Program-made: the position numbers and the translations under genes
Notes under the pieces: generated by a model
The model's database searches: none
The model's input: only the letters and a program-made list of their open reading frames with translations
Told to the model about the DNA's origin: nothing
From: Bog-756 sp035949055
GTDB taxonomy: Bacteria; Actinomycetota; Acidimicrobiia; Acidimicrobiales; RAAP-2
Reading direction: 5' to 3'
Assembly: GCA_035949055.1 (NCBI GenBank)
Contig: DASZIO010000021.1
Location: 37,716-101,715 of the forward strand
DNA: 64,000 bases
In this document: positions 43,289-51,992 of the stretch, piece after piece
Layout of the letters: every line of letters begins with the position of its first letter
How positions within the stretch are numbered: position 1 is the stretch's first letter

Positions 43289-44832
43289 CCCCGGCAGCCA
43301 ACGGGGGCGGGGCGGGGCCGGGGCCGTCCGGGTTCCGCACCCTCGCCCGCAAGCACCGGGTGGTGCCGGTTTGGCGCGAGCTGGTCGCCGACACGCTGAC
43401 CCCGGTGGCCGCCTACCTCCAGATGGAGCACGAATCGGGCCAACCGGTCTTCCTCCTCGAATCGGTCGAAGGGGGTGAGCGCTGGGGTCGCTACTCGTTC
43501 GTCGGCCGGAATCCCTTGGCCACCGTCACGGCCCATGGCAACCGGGTGTCGGCGCGAGGGACCATCGACCTCGACGCCATGACGGACGGGCGGGTGAGCG
43601 GAGACCACGGGGTGCTGAGCGCGCTGGAGGCCTTGCTCGACGCCTTTGATGCACCGGACCTTCCCGATCTGCCCCCGCTCCATGCCGGGCTGGTCGGCTA
43701 TCTGGGCTACGACGTGGTGCGGGAAGTGGAGCACCTACCCGACCCGCCTCCCGATGACCTCGGCCACCCCGACGCCATGCTGACCGTGATCGGCCAGGTG
43801 GCGGCCTTCGACCACTGGCGCCAACGGGTGGTGCTGGTCGACAACGTGGTCATCGACCCAGACTGGGACGACGCGCAGCTCGACGATGCCCACGCCCGGG
43901 CCACAGCCAGGCTCGACCAGCTGGGGAGCGACTGCTTCCGACCGCTCCAGCACCGGGTTCGCCCCCTGCCAGCGACCGGCGGCCCACCGGCCGAAGTTCG
44001 CCGCACCATGTCCAGCGCCCTCTACGAAGACGCCGTGCGGGCGGCAAAGGACCACGTCGTGGCGGGCGATGTCTTCCAGGTGGTGCTGTCGCAGCGGTTC
44101 GACTTGGGTGCCCTGGGCGCCGATCCCTTTGACGTCTACCGCGTCCTCCGGCTGGTAAATCCGAGCCCCTATCTGTACTTCCTGCGATTCCCGGAGGTAA
44201 CGGTGGTCGGTGCGTCGCCCGAGCCCATGGTGAGGCTGCGCGAGGGAACCGTCATCTCGCGCCCGATCGCCGGTTCGAGGAGACGCGGGGCCACGCCGGA
44301 GGAAGACGGACGCCTGGAGGGCGAGTTGGTCGAGGACCCGAAGGAACGGGCTGAGCACGTCATGCTGGTCGACCTGGCCCGCAACGATGTCGGCCGGGTG
44401 GTCTCGTTCGGCACGGAGACCGTCGACGAGCTGATGGTGGTTGAGCGCTACAGCCACATCATGCACCTCACGTCCCAGGTCTCGGGCACGCTGGCGCCGG
44501 GCAAGGGGCCCATCGACGTGTTGCGGGCCACCCTGCCCGCCGGAACGCTGTCCGGAGCGCCAAAGGTCCGCGCCATGGAGATCATCGATGATCTCGAGCC
44601 GACCAAGCGGGGCGTGTACGGCGGGGTCGTCGGCTATCTCGACTTCTCGGGCAACCTCGACACCGCTATCGCGATTCGGACCATGACCGTCGCTCCCGAC
44701 GGAAGTGCATCGGTCCAGGCGGGCGCAGGCATCGTGGCCGACAGCGACCCCGCGGCAGAGGATGCCGAGTGCGCCGACAAGGCCGCCGCCCTGTTGGCCG
44801 CAGTGGCGATGGCCAGGGCGGCCGAGCAATGA
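43285..44832 (+). CDS. trpE: Anthranilate synthase component I
   Basis: Converts chorismate to anthranilate with TrpG. 515 aa. The N-terminal FLLESVEGGERWGRYSF contains the LLES element that binds tryptophan for feedback inhibition; the chorismate domain has VVLSQRFDLG, PSPYLYFLRFPE, RPIAGSRRRG, DLARNDVGRV and GTLSGAPKVRAMEI. No trpG or trpD is nearby. ATG 43285 overlaps the hisI stop, so histidine and tryptophan synthesis are linked at this point. Confidence 0.95.
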   Translation: MTPAANGGGAGPGPSGFRTLARKHRVVPVWRELVADTLTPVAAYLQMEHESGQPVFLLESVEGGERWGRYSFVGRNPLATVTAHGNRVSARGTIDLDAMTDGRVSGDHGVLSALEALLDAFDAPDLPDLPPLHAGLVGYLGYDVVREVEHLPDPPPDDLGHPDAMLTVIGQVAAFDHWRQRVVLVDNVVIDPDWDDAQLDDAHARATARLDQLGSDCFRPLQHRVRPLPATGGPPAEVRRTMSSALYEDAVRAAKDHVVAGDVFQVVLSQRFDLGALGADPFDVYRVLRLVNPSPYLYFLRFPEVTVVGASPEPMVRLREGTVISRPIAGSRRRGATPEEDGRLEGELVEDPKERAEHVMLVDLARNDVGRVVSFGTETVDELMVVERYSHIMHLTSQVSGTLAPGKGPIDVLRATLPAGTLSGAPKVRAMEIIDDLEPTKRGVYGGVVGYLDFSGNLDTAIAIRTMTVAPDGSASVQAGAGIVADSDPAAEDAECADKAAALLAAVAMARAAEQ

Positions 44833-45791
44833 ACGCGCCGGGTGCCCCCGCGCCGGTGGACGACCAGTACGAAGCCGCCCGCTCGGCGGCGGCCGTACAC
44901 GTCATCCCTCGCGACGTGGTGTCGGTGTCGGGAGCCGATGCCGAGCCCTACCTCCAGGGCCAGTGCAGTCAAGACGTGGCCGGTCTCCCGCCTGGTAGCA
45001 CCGTCGACTCCCTGCTGCTCAGCCCCCAGGGCAAGATCGACGCATTCATCCGCGTGAACCGGTCCGAGGACGGTGGGTTCGTCATCGACACCGACCCGGG
45101 GTCAGGTCCGGTCGTGGTGGCCCGGCTCGAGCGGTACCGCCTCCGCATGAAGGTCGACATCGACCGGCTGGATAGCTGGGCGTGCGTGGCCGTGCGTGGC
45201 CCCGGTGCGTCCGACGCCGTCTTCGGTTCGCCTCCGTTCGTCCTGCCGGTGGAGTGGCCGGGCCTCATCGGCCTGGACCTCCTCGGAGCGGCGCCGCCCG
45301 ACCTTTCGAGCTGGGTCGATCGGGAGGCGGTGCCGTGCGGAGAGGAGGCCTGGGAGGCCCTGAGGATCGAGGCCGGGATCCCGGTGGGCGGCCGGGACGC
45401 GGTCGAGGGCAGCATCCCGGCCGAGGCCGGCCTGGTGGAGCGCACCGTTTCGTTCACCAAAGGCTGCTACACGGGCCAGGAGCTGGTGGCCAGGCTCGAC
45501 GCCCGGGGCTCGAAGGTGGCGCGCCGGCTCCGCGGGGTGGTGGCCTCGACCGTCGTTGGGGGCGACGGCACAGGGGGTCTGCCCGCGGTCGGGTCAGTCG
45601 TCTTGACCGCCGAAGGCGGACACGAGGTGGGGCAGCTCACCTCCGTGGCCTGGTCGCCCGGGCTCAGGGCGGCCGTCGCCCTGGCCATGCTGCACCGCCG
45701 GGTCGAGCCTCCCGAGCCGGTCCTGCTCCAGTCAGCCCCAGGGCAAGAGACTCGGCCGGCCGAGGCACGCCCGTTGCCGCTGTTCGCCTGA
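44829..45791 (+). CDS. ygfZ: YgfZ/GcvT-like folate-binding protein
   Basis: 320 aa. GcvT-like fold with the YgfZ signature KGCYTGQELVARLDARG; YgfZ supports assembly or repair of certain Fe-S enzymes using tetrahydrofolate. The glycine-cleavage T-protein catalytic residues are not evident. ATG 44829 overlaps the trpE stop, so it is the last gene of the his-trp transcript. Placement after trpE is not functionally obvious. Confidence 0.88.
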   Translation: MNAPGAPAPVDDQYEAARSAAAVHVIPRDVVSVSGADAEPYLQGQCSQDVAGLPPGSTVDSLLLSPQGKIDAFIRVNRSEDGGFVIDTDPGSGPVVVARLERYRLRMKVDIDRLDSWACVAVRGPGASDAVFGSPPFVLPVEWPGLIGLDLLGAAPPDLSSWVDREAVPCGEEAWEALRIEAGIPVGGRDAVEGSIPAEAGLVERTVSFTKGCYTGQELVARLDARGSKVARRLRGVVASTVVGGDGTGGLPAVGSVVLTAEGGHEVGQLTSVAWSPGLRAAVALAMLHRRVEPPEPVLLQSAPGQETRPAEARPLPLFA

Positions 45792-45962
45792 CGCCTCGCC
45801 GCCGCCGGCCAGCCCATCGGCCTGCCATCGGCCACCACATTGGCACGGCATTCGCGCTCATCAGACCGGCACCGCGGCGGGTACCAGGCGAGGTGGTAGA
45901 CCATCCCTCTGACCGGAGGAGGAGGGCGTTCGCCCCTGTCCGGGGGAGGGCGCGGTCCAGAC

Positions 45963-47171
45963 ATGGCAGACGAAGATTCCAGCGCTGGCCCAGTCGCCTG
46001 CGGCGACGAGCCCACCAGCCCATCGGGGTCGTTGGCTCCGGACGGGACTGAGCCCGAGCACATCACCACCTCCACCCGCGACCCGCAGGAGATGGCGGCG
46101 CGGCTGGAGCGGTGGCTGGCCACCACGATCCGGACCGGGGGTTCGCCGACGATCACCGACGTGTCGAGCCCCGAGAGCAACGGCATGTCCTCGGAGACCC
46201 TGCTGTTCACCGCACGGTGGGAAGAGGACGGCGCCCCCGTGGAGCGCCGGTTGGTGGCCCGGATCGAGCCCCCGGCGACCGACTACCCCGTGTTCACCAC
46301 TTACGACCTGGACATGCAGTTCCGGGTGATGCGGCTGGTCCGTGCCGAGACCAAGGTGCCCGTACCCGAGACGTTCTGGTACGAACCCGACGCCTCGGTG
46401 CTCGGCGGTCCCTTCTTCGTCATGGAGCGGATCGACGGGCTGGTGCCTCCTGATGTCCTGCCCTACACCTTTGGTGACAACTGGGTCTTCGATGCCACCC
46501 AGGGAGACCGCCGGGCCATGCAGGAGTCGGCCATCGAGGCGCTGGCCGGCATTCATGCCATCACCCCCGATCGCTACGACCTCGACTTCCTGCAGCTCGA
46601 CCAACCGGGCGGCACCACCCTCGACCGCTGCCTCAATCATTGGTGCGACTATCACGACTGGGTAGTGAAGGACCGGCCGTCCCCGCTGCTGGCCGACTGT
46701 TTCGCCTGGCTGGGGGACAACCTGCCTGCCGATGTCGGGGCTGACGCCCTCTCGTGGGGAGACGGCCGCATCGGCAACATGATGTTCCGCGATCACCAGG
46801 TGGTGGCGGTGTTCGACTGGGAGATGGCCGCGGTGGCTCCACCCGAGGTGGACATCGGATGGATGTGCTACCTGCATCTCTTCTTCCAGGACCTGGCCGT
46901 GCAGATGGGTGTATCCGGACTACCCGAGATGTTCCGGCCCGTGGACGTGGCCGCCTCCTATGCCGCCCATTCGGGCCGCCCGCCCGGGGACCTCACGTGG
47001 CACATCGCCTTCGCCGCCATGCGGCACGGCGTCATCATGCGCCGGGTCACCGAGCGTTCGATCTTCTTCGGCGAAGCCGAGTCGCCTGACGACATCGACG
47101 ACCTGATCATCCATCGGGATTCACTGCGGGCCATGCTGGACGGCAGTTACTGGGCGGGTGTCGCCCTCTAG
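45963..47171 (+). CDS. Phosphotransferase family protein (APH-like)
   Basis: 402 aa, aminoglycoside phosphotransferase/choline kinase fold. An N-lobe region PFFVMERIDGLVPPD, the catalytic loop LSWGDGRIGNMMF (the usual His-Gly-Asp is Trp-Gly-Asp here, as in a subfamily often found beside acyl-CoA dehydrogenases) and the metal motif VFDWEMAAV. Substrate unknown; resistance function should not be assumed. A 171-nt gap upstream has no clear -10 box at 6-9 nt. It is convergent with the SDR gene. Confidence 0.83.
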   Translation: MADEDSSAGPVACGDEPTSPSGSLAPDGTEPEHITTSTRDPQEMAARLERWLATTIRTGGSPTITDVSSPESNGMSSETLLFTARWEEDGAPVERRLVARIEPPATDYPVFTTYDLDMQFRVMRLVRAETKVPVPETFWYEPDASVLGGPFFVMERIDGLVPPDVLPYTFGDNWVFDATQGDRRAMQESAIEALAGIHAITPDRYDLDFLQLDQPGGTTLDRCLNHWCDYHDWVVKDRPSPLLADCFAWLGDNLPADVGADALSWGDGRIGNMMFRDHQVVAVFDWEMAAVAPPEVDIGWMCYLHLFFQDLAVQMGVSGLPEMFRPVDVAASYAAHSGRPPGDLTWHIAFAAMRHGVIMRRVTERSIFFGEAESPDDIDDLIIHRDSLRAMLDGSYWAGVAL

Positions 47172-47202
47172 CCAAGCCCCGTCCGAGCATCAGACCCGAG
47201 CA

Positions 47203-48003
47203 TCAGACCCCCAGGCTGCCCTTGGCCGCCCGCTCGAACAGCCGAAACGGCAGGAGTCGTTTGCCCATGATCCCGACCCGCTCGTCGAGCCGGCCCACCG
47301 AGACCCGTCTCGGCGGCCGATGGGACTCGAGCACCCGCTGGACCGCCATCGCTACCCGGTCGGGCTCTACCCCGTTTGCCTCGTCCTCGGCCATGGTGCC
47401 GATGGCCTTGGCGGCCGCGGCCGCATAGGCGGGGTCGTCGACCGACGGGGGGATCGATCGCCGGCGCTCGGTGAACTCCGTTGCGACGTTGCCGGGTTCG
47501 ACCAGTGTGACGTCGATCCCGAAGGGTGCGACTTCGTAGGCGAGGGCTTCGGCGTAGCCCTCGAGGGCGAACTTGCTCGCGCTGTAGAAGGCCTGGAACG
47601 GAAGGGCTACCACGCCGCCGATGGAGCTCATGAGCACGACGCGACCGCGACCACGGCGTCGCATGAATGGCAAGGCGTGCCGCACCACGCGAACGGTTCC
47701 CCAGAAGTTGGTCTCGAGCTGCGCGCGGGCCGTATCCAGTGGGGTGTTCTCCACCGGCCCGGCGAGCCCCCACCCGGCGCAGGTCACCACGGCATCCAGG
47801 CGCGCTTGGTCTCCGATCACCGCGGCCATGCCGTCGGCCACCGAGCGGTCGTCATCCACATCCATCGACACCGGCTGCCATCCACCCGAGGACGTTCCCC
47901 GGCGAGAGGCCCCGAACACGGTCCACCCCTGTTGGTGCATGCGCTCGGCGCAGGCCCGACCGATCCCGGCCGATGCCCCCGTCACCAGCAGGATGTCATC
48001 CAT
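47203..48003 (-). CDS. Short-chain dehydrogenase/reductase
   Basis: 266 aa, classical SDR: cofactor motif VTGASAGIGRAC, NAG-equivalent VTCAGWGLAGP, Ser in LMSSIGGV, catalytic YSASKFALEGY. The substrate is unknown. ATG lies 9 nt after the kinase stop, so it is the third gene of a regulator-kinase-SDR operon. Confidence 0.88.
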   Translation of the reverse strand: MDDILLVTGASAGIGRACAERMHQQGWTVFGASRRGTSSGGWQPVSMDVDDDRSVADGMAAVIGDQARLDAVVTCAGWGLAGPVENTPLDTARAQLETNFWGTVRVVRHALPFMRRRGRGRVVLMSSIGGVVALPFQAFYSASKFALEGYAEALAYEVAPFGIDVTLVEPGNVATEFTERRRSIPPSVDDPAYAAAAAKAIGTMAEDEANGVEPDRVAMAVQRVLESHRPPRRVSVGRLDERVGIMGKRLLPFRLFERAAKGSLGV

Positions 48004-48012
48004 GGGTCGAGA

Positions 48013-49572
48013 TCACTCCGGCGAGGGCCTTCCGCTCAACGTGGCGCCGTCCTCCGGTGCCGGGGTCACGACGCCCGCCTCGGGGACAGCGGCGGCGGGA
48101 GGCGTGGGGAGCGGCGGCACCGCGGGAGGCAACGCGGTCGGCGGCGCGGAGCCGGGGGCGATGGCCGTCGTAGCGCCGGGCGGCAGCCGCGGTGCCGGAT
48201 GTTCTGCTGGCATCGGCGCGGGCCGCAACCCGACCACCATCCGCGTCCCCCGTCCGTCGGAGATGGGCGATTCCGCCCGGACCGTCGCCCCCATGGCGGC
48301 GGAGAGCTCGGACACGATGGCGAGTCCGAGGCCTGATCCGACCCGGCGCCCGCTGACCCGATCGGAGACAAAATGGCGCTCGAATACCCGGGTGACCTGG
48401 TCGGGTGGGATGCCGGGGCCGTCGTCGGCCACCCAGACCACGGCCTCGCCGTCGACCCGACCGGTCCCGATGTCGATGCGGTGCCGGGCAAACGACGAGG
48501 CGTTCTCCACCAGGTTGGCCACGATTTGGCCGAGCCGGTCGGGATCGGCTTCCACCCACAGGGGCCGTTCCGAACCCGGGGCGACGACCAGATCCAGCCC
48601 GACATCGGCGGCGCGGGGACGGAATCCCTCGGCCACCTGGGCGGCCACTGCCGCCCCGTCGACGGCCCGGACCTCCAGTGAGAAGCGGTCGGCGTCCAGG
48701 CGCGCCAAGTCGAGCAGGTCCTGTACCAGCCGCTCGAGCCGGCCCGCCTCGGCACTGATCACCGCGGCGGCACCGTGCGGATCGTCGGCCGCACGGTCGA
48801 TGATGGCGTCGGCGTAGCCCCGGATGGAGGTGAGCGGAGTGCGGAGCTCATGGGACACGCTGAGGATGAATTGGCGCTCCTGATCCCTGGCCCGGACCAG
48901 GTTGGCGCCCATGGCGTTGATCGCCTCCGCCAGCTGGGCGAACTCGGGATCGTCACGGTTCGCGATGGGCACGGTGGCGTCGAGGTCCCCTGACGCGATC
49001 CTCCGGGTGGTCTGCACGGCCGCCACCAGCGGCCGGGTGAGCCGCCGGGCCAGGCCCGCCGCGACCAGGGCCGCGATGAGCAGCACAATCGCACCGACGA
49101 TGAGGAAGTAGCGCAGCCCGCTGACCGTGTTGTGGATCTGCCTGGTGATGACCAACACCGGCAGGTAGCCCTTGGCCCGGTCCAGCGGGGTGGGAACGGC
49201 CGAGTAGGCCAGTAGGCCGGCGGTGTGCCCGGAGACCTGCTTCCCTTGCTGGAGGAGGGGTATGTCGATCTGGTTGGCGGTGATGCCCGAGGGCAACCGC
49301 CGCCTGATCGTCCCGTCGGGGTACAGAGCCACCACGTTGATACCGGTGAACGCTCCAGCCGCGGCGATGAGGTTGAGCTGCCGCTGGAGCGCGGCCCGGG
49401 TGATGTCAGGATTGATCGAAACGGCATGGGCCGTGGCCGCGGCCTGGCCGGCGAGCTCCCGCTGGGCGGTGGTGATTGCCGCCCGGCGGACGAAGTAGAA
49501 GCTCCCGACGAAGGTGACTACCAGGGTGGCCGCCGTAAGCAAGAGGATGGCCACGGTTATCCGGCGTCTCAT
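48013..49572 (-). CDS. Sensor histidine kinase
   Basis: 519 aa. Membrane segments at about 8-29 and 155-175 enclose a ~125-residue extracytoplasmic sensor; then HAMP (about 176-230), His241 in SVSHELRTPLTSIRGYA, and HATPase with N-box NLVENASSFARH, DDGPGIPPDQV and GSGLGLAIVSEL. The C-terminal ~65 residues are Pro/Ala-rich and likely disordered. It follows its regulator by 48 nt. Confidence 0.92.
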   Translation of the reverse strand: MRRRITVAILLLTAATLVVTFVGSFYFVRRAAITTAQRELAGQAAATAHAVSINPDITRAALQRQLNLIAAAGAFTGINVVALYPDGTIRRRLPSGITANQIDIPLLQQGKQVSGHTAGLLAYSAVPTPLDRAKGYLPVLVITRQIHNTVSGLRYFLIVGAIVLLIAALVAAGLARRLTRPLVAAVQTTRRIASGDLDATVPIANRDDPEFAQLAEAINAMGANLVRARDQERQFILSVSHELRTPLTSIRGYADAIIDRAADDPHGAAAVISAEAGRLERLVQDLLDLARLDADRFSLEVRAVDGAAVAAQVAEGFRPRAADVGLDLVVAPGSERPLWVEADPDRLGQIVANLVENASSFARHRIDIGTGRVDGEAVVWVADDGPGIPPDQVTRVFERHFVSDRVSGRRVGSGLGLAIVSELSAAMGATVRAESPISDGRGTRMVVGLRPAPMPAEHPAPRLPPGATTAIAPGSAPPTALPPAVPPLPTPPAAAVPEAGVVTPAPEDGATLSGRPSPE

Positions 49573-49620
49573 TCCGGCCTCATCCCAACCTCCGCGGCCT
49601 CATCCGAGGCTTCCCCGACC

Positions 49621-50355
49621 TCATCCGAGGCGGTAGCCCACGCCCCACACCGTGGCGAGGGGGAGCTCTTGGCCGAGCTTCTTCCGGAGCTGCCGAACGT
49701 GGACGTCGACGGTCCGTTCGTCCCCGTACCAGTCGTCGCCCCAGACCCCGTTGAGGAGCTGGCGCCGCGACAGGGCCAAGCCCCGGTTGTCGGCCAGGTA
49801 TGCGAGCAGCTCGAATTCGCGGGTGGCGAGGGGTACTACGGCGCCCCGAAGGCGGACCTCCCGCCGGCCGGTGTCGATCGAGATCCCGTCGAGCTCGATG
49901 ACGGAGGGGCCCCGGGGAGCGTCCGCCAGCGCAGTCCGGCGCAGGATGGCGTGGACCCTCGCCACCAGCTCGCGTGCGGAAAAGGGTTTGGTCACGTAGT
50001 CATCCGCCCCGAGCTCGAGACCGAGGACCCGGTCGACCTCGTCGTCACGGGCGCTGAGGATGAGGACCGGCGTGGGGAACGCGCCGGCGGCCGGCTCCGG
50101 CCCGCGGGCGGTCGCTCCTGACGCCGAGAAGGATCCCTGGCGCAGGCGGCGGCACACGTCGAACCCGTCGAGGTCGCCTGGTAGTCCGATGTCGACGATG
50201 ACCAGGTCCGGGTGCTCGCGGTCCACGAGGTCCAAGCCGGTCTGCCCGTCGTCCGCCTGTAGCACCCGAAATCCGTCGCGCCGCAGGTACATGGCGACCA
50301 GGTCCGAAATGTGATGGTCGTCCTCGATGACCACCAATGTGTCCTCGCCGCCCAT
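49621..50355 (-). CDS. OmpR/PhoB-family response regulator
   Basis: 244 aa. Receiver with acidic EDD at residues 11-13, phospho-acceptor Asp55 (LVIVDIGLPGD), Ser in ILSARD and Lys in DDYVTKPFS; a ~15-residue Gly/Ala/Pro insertion interrupts the receiver before FPTPVLIL. Winged helix with LATREFELLAYLAD and ERTVDVHVRQLRKKLG. ATG 50355 is chosen; an in-frame GTG lies at 50376. Divergent from trpC. Confidence 0.92.
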   Translation of the reverse strand: MGGEDTLVVIEDDHHISDLVAMYLRRDGFRVLQADDGQTGLDLVDREHPDLVIVDIGLPGDLDGFDVCRRLRQGSFSASGATARGPEPAAGAFPTPVLILSARDDEVDRVLGLELGADDYVTKPFSARELVARVHAILRRTALADAPRGPSVIELDGISIDTGRREVRLRGAVVPLATREFELLAYLADNRGLALSRRQLLNGVWGDDWYGDERTVDVHVRQLRKKLGQELPLATVWGVGYRLG

Positions 50356-50394
50356 GTCACCAGCCTGCCACCGCACCGGCCGGTCCGTCCGGCA

Positions 50395-50400
50395 ACGTTA
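50395..50400 (-). promoter_or_regulatory. Possible -10 box of the regulator-kinase-SDR operon
   Basis: Minus strand TAACGT at 50400-50395, 39 nt before ATG 50355. It would give a leader of about 30 nt. Confidence 0.35.
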
Positions 50401-50443
50401 GGGAAGTGTGATCAGGCCAGGATGGCCGCCAGAACATCGTTGG

Positions 50444-50449
50444 TAGCAT
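50444..50449 (+). promoter_or_regulatory. -10 box of the trpCFBA operon
   Basis: TAGCAT lies 9 nt before ATG 50459. A leader of about 3 nt at most leaves no room for a trp attenuator. Confidence 0.5.
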
Positions 50450-50458
50450 CGAACAGCC

Positions 50459-51244
50459 ATGCCCGCCTATCTCGAGACGATTCTCGCCGCTCACCGGGCT
50501 GACGCAGCGCTCGACGACCGCGACCTCGATTCGACCGTCGAGCACGCCACTGGGTGCGGCCCTGTCCGACCGTTCCGTGACGCCATCCGGTCCGCGGCCG
50601 AGCGGGATGGGATTTCGGTGATCGCCGAGATCAAGCGTCGCTCGCCGTCGAAGGGCGACCTCGACCCCGACCTCGACCCCGCTCGGGTGGCCGCCGACTA
50701 CGAAGCCGGCGGCGCCGCGTGCCTCTCGGTGCTGACCGATGTCATCTTCTTCGGCGGCCGGCCCGCCGACCTGGGTTCGGCCCGCGCCGCATGCTCCCTC
50801 CCCGTGCTCCGCAAGGACTTCACCGTCGGGCCCCTCGACGTGTGCGACGCCCGGATCATGGGGGCCGACGCCGTCCTGCTCATCGCGGCCGCCCTCTCCG
50901 AGGCCGAACTCGAGTCGTTGCTCGAACTCTCGGGCCGGCTGTCGCTGTCGGCCCTGGTCGAGGTGCATGACGCCGACGAGCTCAAACGGGCGGTGGCAGC
51001 CGGTGCCGATCTCATCGGCGTGAACCAGCGCGATCTGCGCACGTTCGAGGTCGACCCGCGGCGGGCCCTCGATCTCGTCGCGGCGATGCCGACCGGCGCA
51101 GTGGCGGTGGCGGAGTCGGGTATCGCCGGGCGCGAAGACGTCCACCGGCTGGCCGAGTCCGGCTACCTCGCGGTCTTGGTGGGGGAGACTCTCCTGCGTT
51201 CGCCGGACCGGCGGGCGGCCGTCAGCGGGTTGCTCGGAGCCTGA
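50459..51244 (+). CDS. trpC: Indole-3-glycerol phosphate synthase
   Basis: Fourth step of tryptophan synthesis. 261 aa TIM barrel: VIAEIKRRSPSKGDL with catalytic Glu and Lys, LPVLRKDFTVGPLDV with catalytic Lys, GVNQRDLRTFEVD and AESGIAGREDV. First gene of trpCFBA. Confidence 0.95.
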   Translation: MPAYLETILAAHRADAALDDRDLDSTVEHATGCGPVRPFRDAIRSAAERDGISVIAEIKRRSPSKGDLDPDLDPARVAADYEAGGAACLSVLTDVIFFGGRPADLGSARAACSLPVLRKDFTVGPLDVCDARIMGADAVLLIAAALSEAELESLLELSGRLSLSALVEVHDADELKRAVAAGADLIGVNQRDLRTFEVDPRRALDLVAAMPTGAVAVAESGIAGREDVHRLAESGYLAVLVGETLLRSPDRRAAVSGLLGA

Positions 51245-51245
51245 C

Positions 51246-51992
51246 GTGATCGCCTTCGACGGTGCCGGTCAGCAGGACGGGGTCTTCGTGAAGATCTGCG
51301 GGGTCACCTCCGAAGCCGACGCCCTGTTGGCGGTGGGGATGGGCGCGGCGGCGGTGGGATTCGTCTTCGCGCCCTCCCCGCGGCAGATGTCTGCCGGCGC
51401 GGTGGGGGACATCGTGAAGCGGCTCCCGCACGAGACGGTGACGGTTGGCGTGTTCCGCGACGAGGCACCGCAGCGCGTCGTCGAGATCGCCAACCAGATC
51501 GGCCTGACCGCAGTGCAGCTCCACGGGTTCGAATCGGTGGAGGACACCCGCTGGGTGGCCAGCCGGGCCCGCTGGACCATCAAGGCCTTTCCGGCCGGGC
51601 ACCGCAACATCGGGCGCTTCAGCGAGTACGGAGCCGAGCTCCTTCTCATCGACGGGTCGAGCCCGGGCTCGGGGGAGCTCTTCGACTGGCGACTGGCCGA
51701 AGGAGTCGCCGATCCGGGCCGGCTTATCGTGTCGGGAGGCCTCCGCGCCGAGAACGTGGGGGCCGCCATCAGCCACCTTCGCCCCTGGGGGGTGGACGTA
51801 GCCAGCGGCGTCGAGTCGTCCCCCGGTGTCAAGGACCCGGTCAAGCTGCGCGCGTTCATCACCGCCGCTCACGATGCGGCCCGGGCCGCGGCGGCTGCGG
51901 CGGGCGAGGGCGCGGCGGGCCCGCGGCCGGCGGCAGATGCTTCCGGAGATGGCGAAGAACCGCCCATCCCGTTCGACTGGCAGGACGAGTAG
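51246..51992 (+). CDS. trpF: Phosphoribosylanthranilate isomerase
   Basis: Third step of tryptophan synthesis. 248 aa. FVKICGVTSEADAL with the catalytic Cys, AVGFVFAPSPRQMS, VQLHGFES, LIDGSSPGSGELFDW with the general-acid Asp, SGGLRAENV and VDVASGVESSPGVKD. The last ~40 residues are Ala/Gly-rich and unusual. GTG start one base after trpC; its stop overlaps trpB. Most well-studied actinobacteria lack trpF and use PriA. Confidence 0.93.
   Translation: MIAFDGAGQQDGVFVKICGVTSEADALLAVGMGAAAVGFVFAPSPRQMSAGAVGDIVKRLPHETVTVGVFRDEAPQRVVEIANQIGLTAVQLHGFESVEDTRWVASRARWTIKAFPAGHRNIGRFSEYGAELLLIDGSSPGSGELFDWRLAEGVADPGRLIVSGGLRAENVGAAISHLRPWGVDVASGVESSPGVKDPVKLRAFITAAHDAARAAAAAAGEGAAGPRPAADASGDGEEPPIPFDWQDE

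Noticed and set aside
50405..50420. TGTGATCA resembling half a Crp site before trpC
   Set aside because: The second half-site is missing, so a site cannot be supported.
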